Origin: JACMLD01 sp039919885
Lineage (GTDB): Bacteria > Bacteroidota > Bacteroidia > Chitinophagales > Chitinophagaceae
Reading direction: 5' to 3'
Assembly: GCA_039919885.1 (NCBI GenBank)
Contig: JBDSEV010000068.1
Span: 37,344 to 101,343 of the forward strand
DNA: 64,000 nucleotides
This document shows positions 26,331 through 35,537 of the stretch, piece after piece. The first letter of the stretch is position 1. Every line of letters starts with the position of its first letter. The notes under the pieces were generated by a model, which had not been told where the DNA came from, did no database searches, and worked only from the letters and a program-made list of their open reading frames with translations. Position numbers and translations under genes: made by a program.

Positions 26331-26681
26331 TTCAGCTGGCAAAGCACTACTTTATCGACAGGTAGCCTGCTACCCGCACATACCGTTTCGGTTGCGTTAG
26401 ACAGAAGATTTTCTCAACGATGTAACGCGCTTTACCGATTACATTTATTATCTTAATCACCACGTAGCTCAACACGCAGGACTTGTCCTGTACCAACCGC
26501 TGCCGAAGCCAACTCCGTATCAAACTTCAAAAAGCCTGCAGGCAGAAACCGCAATTTCTTTCTTTCCCGTCGCTTAATGAGTTATATACACAAGCACCGG
26601 CGAGTGCCCCGCACGCAAAAAAAAGCGCCTTTATCAAACTCCAGGCTCGACAAAGACGCTATGTGTACCAGGGTAATTTAT
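26331..26681. other. Intergenic region, 351 bases
   Basis: This gap between two convergent genes holds the minus-strand terminator at 26617-26660 and no convincing gene. A short plus-strand frame overlaps the receptor gene and has no domain features. No palindrome or repeat other than the terminator stands out. Confidence 0.6.
26617..26660 (-). terminator. Rho-independent terminator of the outer membrane receptor gene
   Basis: Read on the minus strand, AGCGTCTTTGTC pairs with GATAAAGGCGCT (12 pairs, two G-U) around a 13-base loop and is followed by eight T. It lies 22 bases after the stop codon of the receptor gene. Confidence 0.85.
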
Positions 26682-29327
26682 TTATTGCTGCGCATCCTGC
26701 ACACCTTCCATTCCACTTCTCATGTTTTTGCGTTTGAACAATGACGCGTCGATTTTTCCGAAACGGTAATTGAAGTTAAGCCGGAATATCTGTTGATCCC
26801 GTATCCTGGAATAATCCTGTGTAACAATGGTTGAATAGGAATAGTAACTGTATTTGCGTGTTTTAAAAATATCATTTACACTCAGTGTTACGGAAGCTGC
26901 CTTGCTCTTCAGGAATTCTTTTTTTACAGCAAAATCAAATCCATAGTTCGGGTTTACGTAACCCTGCGCAGAAGGTTGCGGTCCACCACCAAACCCTCCA
27001 CCACCACCGCCGCGTCCCCCACCATTTCCGGTGCTCTGGGGCAAAACAGATTTACTCTGGTAATCGCCGGACAGCTGGATGCTGAAATTTTTAGGGAGCT
27101 TAAAGTTGTTGTTCCACTTTGCAAAATAACTCAGGCGTTGTGTTGAATTGCCTGCATTGGTAATATTTGTTGCATTAATAGTGGCATTGTAAAAGTTGAC
27201 GTTGGTCGTCATATCCCACCATTTTGTAAGCGGTGTTCTAACGGTTACCTCCAGGCCATAAGAGGTGGCACTGTTGGCGTTTTGATAAGAAGTAAAAGTA
27301 GCACTGTCTGCTGCATTGTCTGTTATCTGGTCTTTAAACTGGTAACGGGTAATCAGGTCGGTGGTATGCTTCAGGTAAACAGACGCCAGCAAGCTGTAAT
27401 TTTTCGGAAAAGTTTTCTGGTAAGACATTTCAAACGAATTGGTAAACTCGGGCTTCAGCCCAGGATTTCCCACGGTAGGATATTGCGGATTGGTAATGTC
27501 TTTGAAAGGAATCAGCTGGAAGAAATTTGGCCGGTTGATTCTTCTTGAATAATTGATTTGGAAATCCTGTTTGTGACCCAAATCTTTTGTAATAAACAAA
27601 CTGGGAAAAAAACTCAACGGATAGCTGGTTTTAAAAGTAGAATCTTTCCCGGAAAGGTACTTGGTTCCGGTATAGTTAGAACTTTCCACCCGCAAACCTG
27701 CCTGGTAACTAAGTGTTTTTATTTTTTGGGAGAAAGTAAAATAGCCGGCGTACACCTTATCATCAAATTTATAATTGCTGCTCAGTGATTCATTGTAGAT
27801 GTATTTATTGGAACTAGAATCAAAAATAGAATTATTGGAGATGCTTGTGTTGCTGCGAATGGCAGCACGTGCACCCATTTCAATCTTTATAAACTCCGTC
27901 AGGGGGTTTGCAAAATCGAGCTGTCCGGTAAAAAACTTATTCCTTCCTTCGCCATCTGTTTTACGCAGGTAGCGCCCACCTTTAACCGTAATATTATCGG
28001 GCTGGTACAACTGGATATTGTAAGCACCATTGTTTGCGTTCGTACTGCTGTTAAAATTGAAGTCTGATGTTAATTCCTTCCCTGCTTTGGCAAAATTGTG
28101 TTTATAGCCAAGAGCACCGCCGTAATTTTTGAAGTTTGCTTTGGAATTAGTAAGCTGGTTGCCTTTTGTAAAAATGGAACCATTGCGAAGCGAGTCAAAA
28201 TAAAGGTTGTCATCATTGTTGAAGTTACCGCGTACAATAACACCGGATACCGTAATCGTGTTACGGTTGTCGACCAGGAAATCAAATCCCGCCCTGCCAA
28301 ATGCGAAGCTGCCGTTTGATTCCGTTTTTGAATTCTGAAAAACATCCGTTTGGGGCGAAGTTAAATTCTGGCTGAACACGGTGCCTTCTGCAATTGATTT
28401 ACGCTGGTTGTAGTTGCCACTCGCAAAAAAGTTAACCTTGCCTTGTTTTAAGTTGATATCTCCTCCCCCATTTATTTTACCACGACTGTCAATACCAGCC
28501 CGCAGGTTTCCATTATAGCCTGTTTTCCTGTTCTTCTTTAACACAATATTCAAAATACCAGCGGTACCGCCGGACGCGTCAAACTTTGCGGACGGATTGG
28601 TGATGATCTCCACGCTTTCAATAGCGTCTGATGGAATCTGGTCGAGCGTGAGCGTGGTAGGCCGGCCATCCACAAAAATAGTGGGCGCCGCATTGCGCAG
28701 GGTTACGTTGCCATCAATGTCTACGTTTACCGAAGGAATGTTTTTCATTAATTCCTGCGCGGTTTGTCCGGTTCCAATCAGGCTTTTATCCACGTTAAAA
28801 ATCTTCCTATCAACGCCCATCTGGAACAGTGGTTTGGATGCTGTTACTGTTACCGTCTCAAGTAACTTGGCATCCGCCGTCATTTTTATATTGCCCAGGT
28901 CTTTATCAACCCCCGCCAGTGCCGCGCTCATGTCGCCTGCCTGTGCATCTTGTGAAGGCATCTTGAGGACAAATGACAGTTTTTGTTCAACAGGCGTATA
29001 TCCTATTGCAGAAAGTTTAAGTGTATACGCACCAAATACCGCCAGGTTCTCTAAGCTAAACTCGCCATTCGGACGCGTAAGCATACCACCCACCAGCGTA
29101 TCCCTTCTCTTTTTTGTGGCCGTATCAAATTTTGCAAGAAATAACTGCACGGAAGCCGCGTCAATGCCTTTGTTCGTCTTGGAATCTACCAGCTTACCAT
29201 AGAAATGGCCAATCGTTGCATTGGCGCCACCAGGACCGCGGCCCCTGCCGCCACCACCTGCACCCGGATACTGCGCTGACAACGATAAAATGCAAATAGA
29301 AAAAAGTAAAATCAGGACTGTTCTCAT
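26682..29327 (-). CDS. Outer membrane receptor, TonB-dependent type with OMP_b-brl_3 barrel
   Basis: The ATG at 29327 opens a signal peptide (MRTVLILLFSICILSLSAQ). A Gly/Arg-rich linker follows, then a carboxypeptidase-regulatory-like domain (GHFYGKLVDSKTNKGIDAAS to about residue 120), a plug domain (LIGTGQTAQELMKNIPSVNV, VFVDGRPT-like FVDGRPTTLT) and a long outer membrane barrel of OMP_b-brl_3 type to residue 881. Unusual Gly-rich tracts occur near the start (YPGAGGGGRGRGPGG) and in a late loop (GNGGGRGGGGGGFGGGPQ). Such receptors in Bacteroidota take up or export unknown ligands; no SusD partner is adjacent, so polysaccharide import is not implied. The gene is monocistronic with its own terminator. 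Confidence 0.88.
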   Translation of the reverse strand: MRTVLILLFSICILSLSAQYPGAGGGGRGRGPGGANATIGHFYGKLVDSKTNKGIDAASVQLFLAKFDTATKKRRDTLVGGMLTRPNGEFSLENLAVFGAYTLKLSAIGYTPVEQKLSFVLKMPSQDAQAGDMSAALAGVDKDLGNIKMTADAKLLETVTVTASKPLFQMGVDRKIFNVDKSLIGTGQTAQELMKNIPSVNVDIDGNVTLRNAAPTIFVDGRPTTLTLDQIPSDAIESVEIITNPSAKFDASGGTAGILNIVLKKNRKTGYNGNLRAGIDSRGKINGGGDINLKQGKVNFFASGNYNQRKSIAEGTVFSQNLTSPQTDVFQNSKTESNGSFAFGRAGFDFLVDNRNTITVSGVIVRGNFNNDDNLYFDSLRNGSIFTKGNQLTNSKANFKNYGGALGYKHNFAKAGKELTSDFNFNSSTNANNGAYNIQLYQPDNITVKGGRYLRKTDGEGRNKFFTGQLDFANPLTEFIKIEMGARAAIRSNTSISNNSIFDSSSNKYIYNESLSSNYKFDDKVYAGYFTFSQKIKTLSYQAGLRVESSNYTGTKYLSGKDSTFKTSYPLSFFPSLFITKDLGHKQDFQINYSRRINRPNFFQLIPFKDITNPQYPTVGNPGLKPEFTNSFEMSYQKTFPKNYSLLASVYLKHTTDLITRYQFKDQITDNAADSATFTSYQNANSATSYGLEVTVRTPLTKWWDMTTNVNFYNATINATNITNAGNSTQRLSYFAKWNNNFKLPKNFSIQLSGDYQSKSVLPQSTGNGGGRGGGGGGFGGGPQPSAQGYVNPNYGFDFAVKKEFLKSKAASVTLSVNDIFKTRKYSYYSYSTIVTQDYSRIRDQQIFRLNFNYRFGKIDASLFKRKNMRSGMEGVQDAQQ

Positions 29328-29491
29328 GTAGTTGTATTGATTGAAATTTTTGTAAAGCAATTTTAGTTACCAATGACCCGAAATATCCGGAAGGTAAATT
29401 CTTTAGACGCCCGATTTTGTATTTACCTGCGCGTTAACAACTCACTTTAAAACAGGATTGATAAGCGGCAAAATAACAGTATGAAGTGCGG

Positions 29492-30094
29492 TTAACGAAG
29501 TAATAACAACATGCAGAGCTGCAGTAAGCCAATCAGAACCCCGAGCAGTGCGCCCAGGCCCTTTGTCAGGAACAATTGCCTGCGCATAACTTCCAGAAAG
29601 GCTTTTTCAATAACAGCGGGGTCGATGCCGGCAATTTTCATTGTCACCATTTCCCTTATATTAAAATCTTCCTCCAGGTTGTGCATATAATTGCTCATTA
29701 TTTCAGGAAAGAGTTGTTCCAGTTCTGTAACAAAAAGTGCTTTAAGATTATTGATCGTTTTATCGCCCACAAACATGCCTACTACCGGCATCGACTTCAC
29801 CAATTTTACGCGCAGAAAATGGTCGATGTGCGCTTCCGCCTGCGGCATTATTTTTTTAACGTTTTCAGGATTGGTTATTTTAGCCTGGATTTCTTGCACC
29901 GAAAACCACTCCGCGCACAATGTTCCCAATTTAACAGCCATTTCCTGCTGCCGCGCGGGAATAATTCCCTGGAAACGGATGCCCGCAAATTTTCGCGGAT
30001 AGCGTGGATGAAAGAGAAATTTGAGTGCAAGTGCCACCAACAGCCAGCCCATCGCCGCTGCAATAAACGGTGTGAAATAAAGCGTCCAGGACAT
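29492..30094 (-). CDS. DUF445 family membrane protein
   Basis: From the ATG at 30094 the protein has 200 residues: an N-terminal helix (FTPFIAAAMGWLLVALALKF), a soluble helical middle with the DUF445 signature RYPRKFAGIRFQGIIPARQ, and a C-terminal helix (GALLGVLIGLLQLCMLLL). DUF445 proteins of the inner membrane have no firm function. The frame runs on to 30190, but the earlier codons would overlap the tRNA-His promoter and add a non-hydrophobic stretch, so 30094 is preferred. It is divergent from the tRNA gene. Confidence 0.85.
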   Translation of the reverse strand: MSWTLYFTPFIAAAMGWLLVALALKFLFHPRYPRKFAGIRFQGIIPARQQEMAVKLGTLCAEWFSVQEIQAKITNPENVKKIMPQAEAHIDHFLRVKLVKSMPVVGMFVGDKTINNLKALFVTELEQLFPEIMSNYMHNLEEDFNIREMVTMKIAGIDPAVIEKAFLEVMRRQLFLTKGLGALLGVLIGLLQLCMLLLLR

Positions 30095-30151
30095 GAATGC
30101 TTGGTTATTTTTATGAGCTGCAAAGAAACAGTAAATAACACCTAATTGTTT

Positions 30152-30182
30152 TTTGAATGAATGGCATTTTCCATTATTTTTG
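30152..30182 (+). promoter_or_regulatory. Canonical Bacteroidota promoter for tRNA-His
   Basis: TTTG (30152-30155), 19 bases, then TATTTTTG (30175-30182) is an exact match to the TTTG-N19-TAnnTTTG consensus. Transcription would start a few bases before the tRNA at 30193. This is the best promoter in the window and anchors the phylum assignment. Confidence 0.8.
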
Positions 30183-30192
30183 CCGCCCACAC

Positions 30193-30267
30193 GGTAGCTG
30201 TAGCTCAGTTGGTTAGAGCATCAGATTGTGGTTCTGAGGGTCGTGGGTTCGAAACCCATCAGTTACC
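30193..30267 (+). tRNA. tRNA-His (anticodon GTG)
   Basis: All four arms fold: acceptor GTAGCTG with CAGTTAC, D arm GCTC/GAGC, anticodon stem TCAGA/TCTGA around loop TTGTGGT, T arm GTGGG/CCCAT with loop TTCGAAA. The extra G at 30193 opposite the discriminator C is the G-1 identity feature of tRNA-His. CCA is not encoded. Confidence 0.95.
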
Positions 30268-30273
30268 CGCAAA

Positions 30274-30307
30274 AACCCGGAGCAGGCCTGTTCCGGGTTA
30301 ATTTTTT
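30274..30307 (+). terminator. Rho-independent terminator after tRNA-His
   Basis: AACCCGGA (30274-30281) pairs with TCCGGGTT (30292-30299), followed by ATTTTTT. It starts seven bases after the tRNA. Confidence 0.85.
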
Positions 30308-30392
30308 AACATCCTCCACCGCCCATGTAAATTATTGGTCAATCGCCTGTTAATTGTGCATCTGGCGGGCAACAACGCGGCCTTTTTATCGT

Positions 30393-30400
30393 TATTTTTG
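30393..30400 (+). promoter_or_regulatory. Bacteroidota -7 element TATTTTTG before the S41 protease
   Basis: TATTTTTG ends five bases before the ATG at 30406, so the message would be nearly leaderless. No TTTG lies 19 bases upstream, so support is partial. Confidence 0.45.
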
Positions 30401-30405
30401 GGTTA

Positions 30406-32574
30406 ATGCAAAAAATAATTCAATTTATGATGAGTAGAAGAAGTTTGCCCATTCTGCTGACAGTTTTGGTAGCAGGTGTATTTATTGCTTTTCGCAGTTT
30501 AGGAACCGTTAATGATAATCCCCCCACCCGGTACGAAAAGATCCTTCACAACGTAGGAGAAATGCTCACCGAAATTCACTACAGTCCAAAAGACATCAAT
30601 GATAAATTTTCCAAGGAGGTATTTAAAAAATACATTGCCCTGGTAGACCAGGATAAGGGTATTTTTCTTCAGTCAGACATCAATGACCTGAAAAAATACG
30701 AGACCAAAGTAGATGACGAAATACTTGGTGGGCCAGTAAACTTTGTACCCGCTTCCTCTGAATTATTCAAAAAAAGATTGCCCGAAGTAGAAAAGCTATA
30801 TAAAGAAATCCTTGCGCAGCCTTTTGATTTTTCAAAAGAAGAAACATTTACGGCGGATCCTGAAAAAAGAGATTTTCCTGCCAACGAAGCGGAGCGAAAA
30901 AACTTCTGGCGCCAGCGTTTGAAATACCTGGTGCTTGACCGTTATGTAGATATGCAGGACGCTCAGCAGAAGAACAAAGACAAACAAGGCAACATTATTA
31001 AAACCAATGAACAGCTGGAAAAAGATGCGCGCGAAAAAGTGTTGAAGGCGATGGACAGAACTTTTGAGAACTACAAAATAAAACTGACCGAAAGTGAATT
31101 GTTTAGCAGGTATGTGAATACGATTACCCAGACGATGGATCCGCATACAGATTATTTTCCACCATTGGAAAAAAGATCATTCGATGAAGAGATGAGTGGC
31201 AAGTTTTATGGCATTGGGGCTTCCCTGCAGTACGACGATGGCATTATTAAAGTGGCTTCTATTCTTACCGGTAGCCCTGCGTACAAAAGCGGTGAAATAG
31301 CAGTTGGTGATATTGTGGTAAAAGTTGCGCAGGGAGAACAGGAAGCGGTGGAGTTGGCCGGATACTACGTACAGGACGCTGTAAAGATTATACGCGGTAA
31401 AAAAGGTACAGAAGTACGGTTAACATTGCGCAAAGTAGATGGCAGCATAAAAGTGGTAAAAATTATACGCGACGAAATTGTGCAGGATGAAACGTTTGCC
31501 CGCAGCTCCATTGTAAGCAATGGGAAAGCGAAAATAGGTTTTATTTACCTGCCTGAATTCTATGCAGATTTTGATGACCCCAAAGGCCGCAGGTGTGCAG
31601 ATGACGTGGCGAAAGAAATTGTGCGTTTAAAGGAGCAGAAAGTAGACGGCATTATACTTGACCTGCGCAATAACGGAGGCGGGTCCCTATATGATGTAGT
31701 TAAAATGGTTGGATTGTTTGTAGATGAGGGTCCGGTGGTACAGGTACGGGATCGCGACGGCAAACCAAGCGTGTTGCGCGACCGGGACAAAACGGTATTG
31801 TATGATGGGCCCCTGGCCGTTATGGTAAACGAGTTCAGTGCTTCTGCTTCGGAGATTTTTGCAGCAGCTATCCAGGATTACAAGCGCGGTCTTATTATCG
31901 GCAGTACTACTACCTATGGAAAAGGAACCGTGCAACGAAATATCGGATTGGATAAGACACAGAATTTTATGTCGGCAAACAGTGACCTTGGTACAATTAA
32001 ACTGACCCTGCAGAAATTTTATCGCATCAATGGCGGTTCTACGCAGTTAAAAGGTGTTGCCTCGGATATTGTGCTACCGGATTTTTATGAATATTCAAAG
32101 CTTCGTGAAAAAGATGATCCGGATGCATTGCCGTGGGACGAAATTCAGAAGGCAGATTATGCGCCATGGAAATACAGCTTTGATGCAAACAATATCCGAA
32201 CCACCAGCCAGGCAAGGGTTAGCAGCAGCGCTGCATTTAATCTTATCAAAACAAATACGGAGTGGCTGGCCAAAGAAAACGACCGTGTGTACTCTTTGAA
32301 TATCGATAAGTTTCGCGATGAAAAGAAAAAAGTAAGTGCTACCTACAAACAATTTGAAACGATCAATAAATTGCCAAAGGAATTGACGGTGAGTGCACTT
32401 ACTGAAGACAGCACCAAATATGCAAACGATAAAGACAAAGACGACCGTTTTAAAGCATGGTTGAAAAACCTGCGCAACGATCTTTACCTCGATGAAACGG
32501 TGAACGTAATGAATGACATGGTGAACCAGCACAATATCGCGTTGAACCAGGGTGCAAAAAAATTGCCTTACTGA
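30406..32574 (+). CDS. Carboxy-terminal (tail-specific) processing protease, S41 family
   Basis: The 722-residue protein has an N-terminal signal or anchor segment (LPILLTVLVAGVFIAF), a helical N-domain to about 230, a PDZ domain (KFYGIGASLQYDDGIIKVAS onward), the S41 protease core and a Prc/Tsp-type C-terminal helical domain. The active site is NEFSASASEIFAAA with Ser 480 and TTTYGKGTVQ with Lys 506, close to the E. coli Prc layout. One residue more separates the two than in Prc. It should cut periplasmic proteins with nonpolar C-termini, such as lipoproteins or cell wall hydrolases. It is monocistronic, with a strong terminator downstream. Confidence 0.94.
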   Translation: MQKIIQFMMSRRSLPILLTVLVAGVFIAFRSLGTVNDNPPTRYEKILHNVGEMLTEIHYSPKDINDKFSKEVFKKYIALVDQDKGIFLQSDINDLKKYETKVDDEILGGPVNFVPASSELFKKRLPEVEKLYKEILAQPFDFSKEETFTADPEKRDFPANEAERKNFWRQRLKYLVLDRYVDMQDAQQKNKDKQGNIIKTNEQLEKDAREKVLKAMDRTFENYKIKLTESELFSRYVNTITQTMDPHTDYFPPLEKRSFDEEMSGKFYGIGASLQYDDGIIKVASILTGSPAYKSGEIAVGDIVVKVAQGEQEAVELAGYYVQDAVKIIRGKKGTEVRLTLRKVDGSIKVVKIIRDEIVQDETFARSSIVSNGKAKIGFIYLPEFYADFDDPKGRRCADDVAKEIVRLKEQKVDGIILDLRNNGGGSLYDVVKMVGLFVDEGPVVQVRDRDGKPSVLRDRDKTVLYDGPLAVMVNEFSASASEIFAAAIQDYKRGLIIGSTTTYGKGTVQRNIGLDKTQNFMSANSDLGTIKLTLQKFYRINGGSTQLKGVASDIVLPDFYEYSKLREKDDPDALPWDEIQKADYAPWKYSFDANNIRTTSQARVSSSAAFNLIKTNTEWLAKENDRVYSLNIDKFRDEKKKVSATYKQFETINKLPKELTVSALTEDSTKYANDKDKDDRFKAWLKNLRNDLYLDETVNVMNDMVNQHNIALNQGAKKLPY

Positions 32575-32602
32575 TCAAATTGAAACATAAAAAGCTAACA
32601 GC

Positions 32603-32640
32603 AAAAAGCCGCCCCGATGAAATCACCGGGGCGGCTTTTT
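32603..32640 (+). terminator. Strong terminator after the S41 protease gene, possibly bidirectional
   Basis: AAAAAGCCGCCCCG (32603-32616) pairs perfectly over 14 bases with CGGGGCGGCTTTTT (32627-32640) around a ten-base loop. The A-run on one side and T-run on the other allow use in both directions, between two convergent genes. Confidence 0.9.
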
Positions 32641-32750
32641 TATACCGCGTTATCGATCGAAAAAAAACTTGCCGGCTGAAGCGCCACGAGTTATAATCTC
32701 GATTTATTTGCTGCCACACAATTTCACCACCGGGACCGCAAAGCAACCGC

Positions 32751-32785
32751 TTTTCAATTTTTACTTTTGAATTTTTAATTAACTA
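32751..32785. repeat. Period-7 repeat against a stop codon
   Basis: Consecutive heptamers TTTTCAA, TTTTTAC, TTTTGAA, TTTTTAA and TTAACTA run into the stop codon (32779-32781) of the minus-strand gene that follows. The same period-7 style occurs at 35423, 45186, 53372 and 58581. Confidence 0.5.
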
Positions 32786-33450
32786 AATGTAACACATTCA
32801 TTTATTTCTTTTTCTGTATACGCCAGTCCGTACTGCTTAAGTACGTCATCCGGAACTCCTTTCCACTGTGTAGGTGTATTGCCAATATATCCCAGGTCCT
32901 TAACACCCATTTTAGTTGTATAAAAACCTGTGACAGTAAGATCGCGCATTTTGTTAAAAAATGCCACGCCGGGCGCAAGGCCTGGCTTGCCTTTGGCCTT
33001 TTCCGGGTATGCTATTAGATCTACCATTTCTATCTGCTGGGCCTGGCTGCAGTCTTTAAATCCTTTCTCGAACCGTTTCATACACTGCACATCCAACCAG
33101 CGAAGGCCGCCACGCATGGGCGTTTGGTGATAGGGCATATCTTTCACAATAAATTCTATAAATGCCGGCACACCTGCTTCAGAAGCATTGCCACTTACTT
33201 CGTCTTTAGGTATGATTATATCCGCCAGCACTGTGATGGTTGCCATTTCATCATCCGTAAAAAACTTCTCGTCCATTAGTTTCTTGTAATCTGCAAGTTC
33301 CTGCGGGGTACGGTCATAATTGAGCTCGCCCGCGGCAGCTGTTTCCGGTTTCAATGCTATCGTGGTGCTCTTATCATTACAAGCCTCAACCAAAACGCCG
33401 GCAGACACCGTGCCCATGATAAGGGCTTTGATGGAATTTCTTCTGTCCAT
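32779..33450 (-). CDS. Gluconate 2-dehydrogenase subunit 3 family protein, lipoprotein-like
   Basis: This 223-residue protein begins MDRRNSIKALIMGTVSAGVL with a twin-Arg start and lipobox VEAC (Cys 24), so Tat export and lipid anchoring are possible. The remainder has the subunit 3 pattern: EKFFTDDEMATITVLADIIIP, VPAFIEFIVKDMPYHQTPMR and a C-terminal region with PGLAPGVAFFNKMRDLTVTG. In known enzymes subunit 3 accompanies the flavin dehydrogenase and helps its export. It starts 36 bases after the GMC gene ends, which fits a two-subunit complex. A cytochrome c subunit is not in the window. Confidence 0.87.
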   Translation of the reverse strand: MDRRNSIKALIMGTVSAGVLVEACNDKSTTIALKPETAAAGELNYDRTPQELADYKKLMDEKFFTDDEMATITVLADIIIPKDEVSGNASEAGVPAFIEFIVKDMPYHQTPMRGGLRWLDVQCMKRFEKGFKDCSQAQQIEMVDLIAYPEKAKGKPGLAPGVAFFNKMRDLTVTGFYTTKMGVKDLGYIGNTPTQWKGVPDDVLKQYGLAYTEKEINECVTFS

Positions 33451-33485
33451 TATTGATTATTTTATTCGGTTTGTCATCCCAGATC

Positions 33486-35231
33486 CTAAATATTGTTCTT
33501 CTTCAATTCTTCAATGATGTATTCGGAAGCACGCATGCTGAGCGCTAGAATGGTCCAGGTAATATTTTTATCGGCCTGGCTTACAAACTGCGCACCATCT
33601 ACTACGAAAAGATTTTTGCAATCATGGGCCTGGCTCCATTTGTTGAGCGCCGATTTTTTTGCATCGTTGCCCATCCTGGCCGTACCCGCCTCATGTATTA
33701 TTTTTCCGGGCGTTTCCAGTCCGTAACTATTTTCAGCTGTTCCATCGTCTCCCCAGGTGATCACTGCCCCCATATTGTGCATAATTTCCCGAAACGTCTC
33801 TTTCATGTGTTTCGCCTGGTTGATTTCGTAGCTGCTGTATTTTACATTAAACCGCAACACGGGAATACCAAACTTATCCACGGTAGTAGGGTCTATTTCG
33901 CAATAATTGCTTTCCAGCGCCATGGCCTCACCCCTGCCCGCCATGCCGATGCCTGCACCATAAAAATACCGGACATCTTCTTTTAAGGAAGCGCCATAGC
34001 CCCCGGCATCCTTCTTTTTACCGTTTACTGCATACTTGCCGTTCATTTGCTCGGTGCCCATGCCAATGCCGTAAGCCGGCATGCCCATACCGCCACCATA
34101 CTCAATATGGTAACCGCGGGGGAAATCCAGTTTTTTATTGTCGAGCCACCAGGGAGAATAGACATGCAACCCACCTACGCCGTCTTCGTTGTACCGTTTA
34201 CGGCCAAAAAGGTTGGGCAGGTAACCACCCATGCCTGCACCGGTAGAATCATGGAGGTATTTGCCCACCACATTGCTACTGTTGGATAAACCATTCGGAT
34301 GGCGCTGAGATTTGGAGTTGAGCATCAGCCTGGAGCTCTCGCAGGCGCTGGCAGCAAGGATAACTACCTTGCCCTGCACCTGGTATTCCTGTAAATCATC
34401 TTTGTTTATATAAGATACCCCGGTAGCCAGGCCTTCTTTGTTGGTAAGCACTTCCCTGGCCATTGCATTGGTAATAACGTCTACATTGCCGGTCGCCATA
34501 GCAGGTTTTACCAATACAGAGGAAGAAGAAAAATCGCCATATACCTGGCAGCCGCGGTTACACTGGCTGCAAAAAAAACAAGCTTTCCTGTCTTTGTTGT
34601 CGGGCAGTGCTTTGGTTAAAATTGACAAGCGCGACGGTATCACTTTTACACCTGCTTTTGTAGCGCCATTTTTTATTAATAATTCGTGCAGGCGCGGACG
34701 CGGCGGTGGAAGAAAAAAGCCATCGGGATCATTTTCCAGGCCTTCATTGGTACCAAACACGCCAATCATTTTATCCACCCTGTCATAAAAAGGCTTGATA
34801 TCTTCGTAGCCGATCGGCCAATCATCGCCCAATCCATCTATACTTCTTCTTTTAAAATCTTTCGGCCCGAAGCGCAGTGAAATTCGTCCCCAGTGGTTGG
34901 TACGTCCGCCAATCATCCTGGCGCGCCACCAGTCCCATTCGGTGCCGGCGGCCTTGGTATAGGGTTCGCCGTCTATTTGCCAACCGTGGTAGCACGCATC
35001 AAAGTCACCGAACGGACGAAACTTGGTGCTGGCGCCACGCCGTGGGCTCTCCCAGGGACCTTTCAACTGTGTTACATTTTTTGCCGGATCATACATCGGA
35101 CCGGCTTCCACGAGGCAGACTTTCAAACCTGCTTTAGATAAAATATAGGAGGCCATACCACCACCAGCGCCGGAACCAACAATCACTACATCGTATTGTT
35201 TGGGTTGCTTTTTAATATTCAATTGTCCCAT
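33486..35231 (-). CDS. GMC family oxidoreductase (gluconate 2-dehydrogenase flavoprotein type)
   Basis: The ATG at 35231 starts 18 residues before the FAD motif VVIVGSGAGGG (15-25), so it is preferred over earlier in-frame codons. The 581-residue protein has NHWGRISLRFGP, a Cys cluster C-x2-C-x2-C-x3-C at 218-228, and a C-terminal region with AGTARMG and FVVDGAQFVSQADKNITWT typical of GMC enzymes. They oxidise sugars, alcohols or sterols with FAD. The subunit 3 gene follows directly, so the pair likely forms a periplasmic dehydrogenase. The substrate is not known. The Cys cluster could hold an Fe-S centre for electron exit, which is inference. Confidence 0.9.
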   Translation of the reverse strand: MGQLNIKKQPKQYDVVIVGSGAGGGMASYILSKAGLKVCLVEAGPMYDPAKNVTQLKGPWESPRRGASTKFRPFGDFDACYHGWQIDGEPYTKAAGTEWDWWRARMIGGRTNHWGRISLRFGPKDFKRRSIDGLGDDWPIGYEDIKPFYDRVDKMIGVFGTNEGLENDPDGFFLPPPRPRLHELLIKNGATKAGVKVIPSRLSILTKALPDNKDRKACFFCSQCNRGCQVYGDFSSSSVLVKPAMATGNVDVITNAMAREVLTNKEGLATGVSYINKDDLQEYQVQGKVVILAASACESSRLMLNSKSQRHPNGLSNSSNVVGKYLHDSTGAGMGGYLPNLFGRKRYNEDGVGGLHVYSPWWLDNKKLDFPRGYHIEYGGGMGMPAYGIGMGTEQMNGKYAVNGKKKDAGGYGASLKEDVRYFYGAGIGMAGRGEAMALESNYCEIDPTTVDKFGIPVLRFNVKYSSYEINQAKHMKETFREIMHNMGAVITWGDDGTAENSYGLETPGKIIHEAGTARMGNDAKKSALNKWSQAHDCKNLFVVDGAQFVSQADKNITWTILALSMRASEYIIEELKKNNI

Positions 35232-35537
35232 TAGCAATGTATTTCTTAATAAGTTTTTTGAAAGATTAAATGTAACTAAATAAACCGTTCGTGCTGTATC
35301 AAAATTTGTTAACTGCAAGTGCCGGGGCCGTGTAATTCGTTCCGGGCTTTTACAAATAATAATTTTAATCCATATCAAAGCTGCGTAGCTGATCTACAAT
35401 AAGAACCAGTGATTTGAATGTTGACTTTTCACTTTTGACTTATAGTTCGTATCAAAAGAATACTTAATGGCAGTTGTTGCCACCATTGAATAGACATTTG
35501 TGGCATAGATTTTAACCATGTTGTATAAAACATTTAT
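35232..35537. other. Divergent intergenic region, 306 bases
   Basis: It holds the promoters for the GMC gene and for the gene at 35538. Visible items are a short heptamer run (GACTTTT, CACTTTT, GACTTAT at 35423-35443), an inverted repeat TGGCA-GTTGT-TGCCA (35468-35482) and TAGATTTT (35507-35514), a seven-of-eight match to the -7 element. No gene is seen. Confidence 0.5.

Noticed and set aside
26483..26737. A plus-strand frame of 84 codons between convergent genes
   Set aside because: It overlaps the receptor gene end and contains that gene's terminator; composition is not protein-like.
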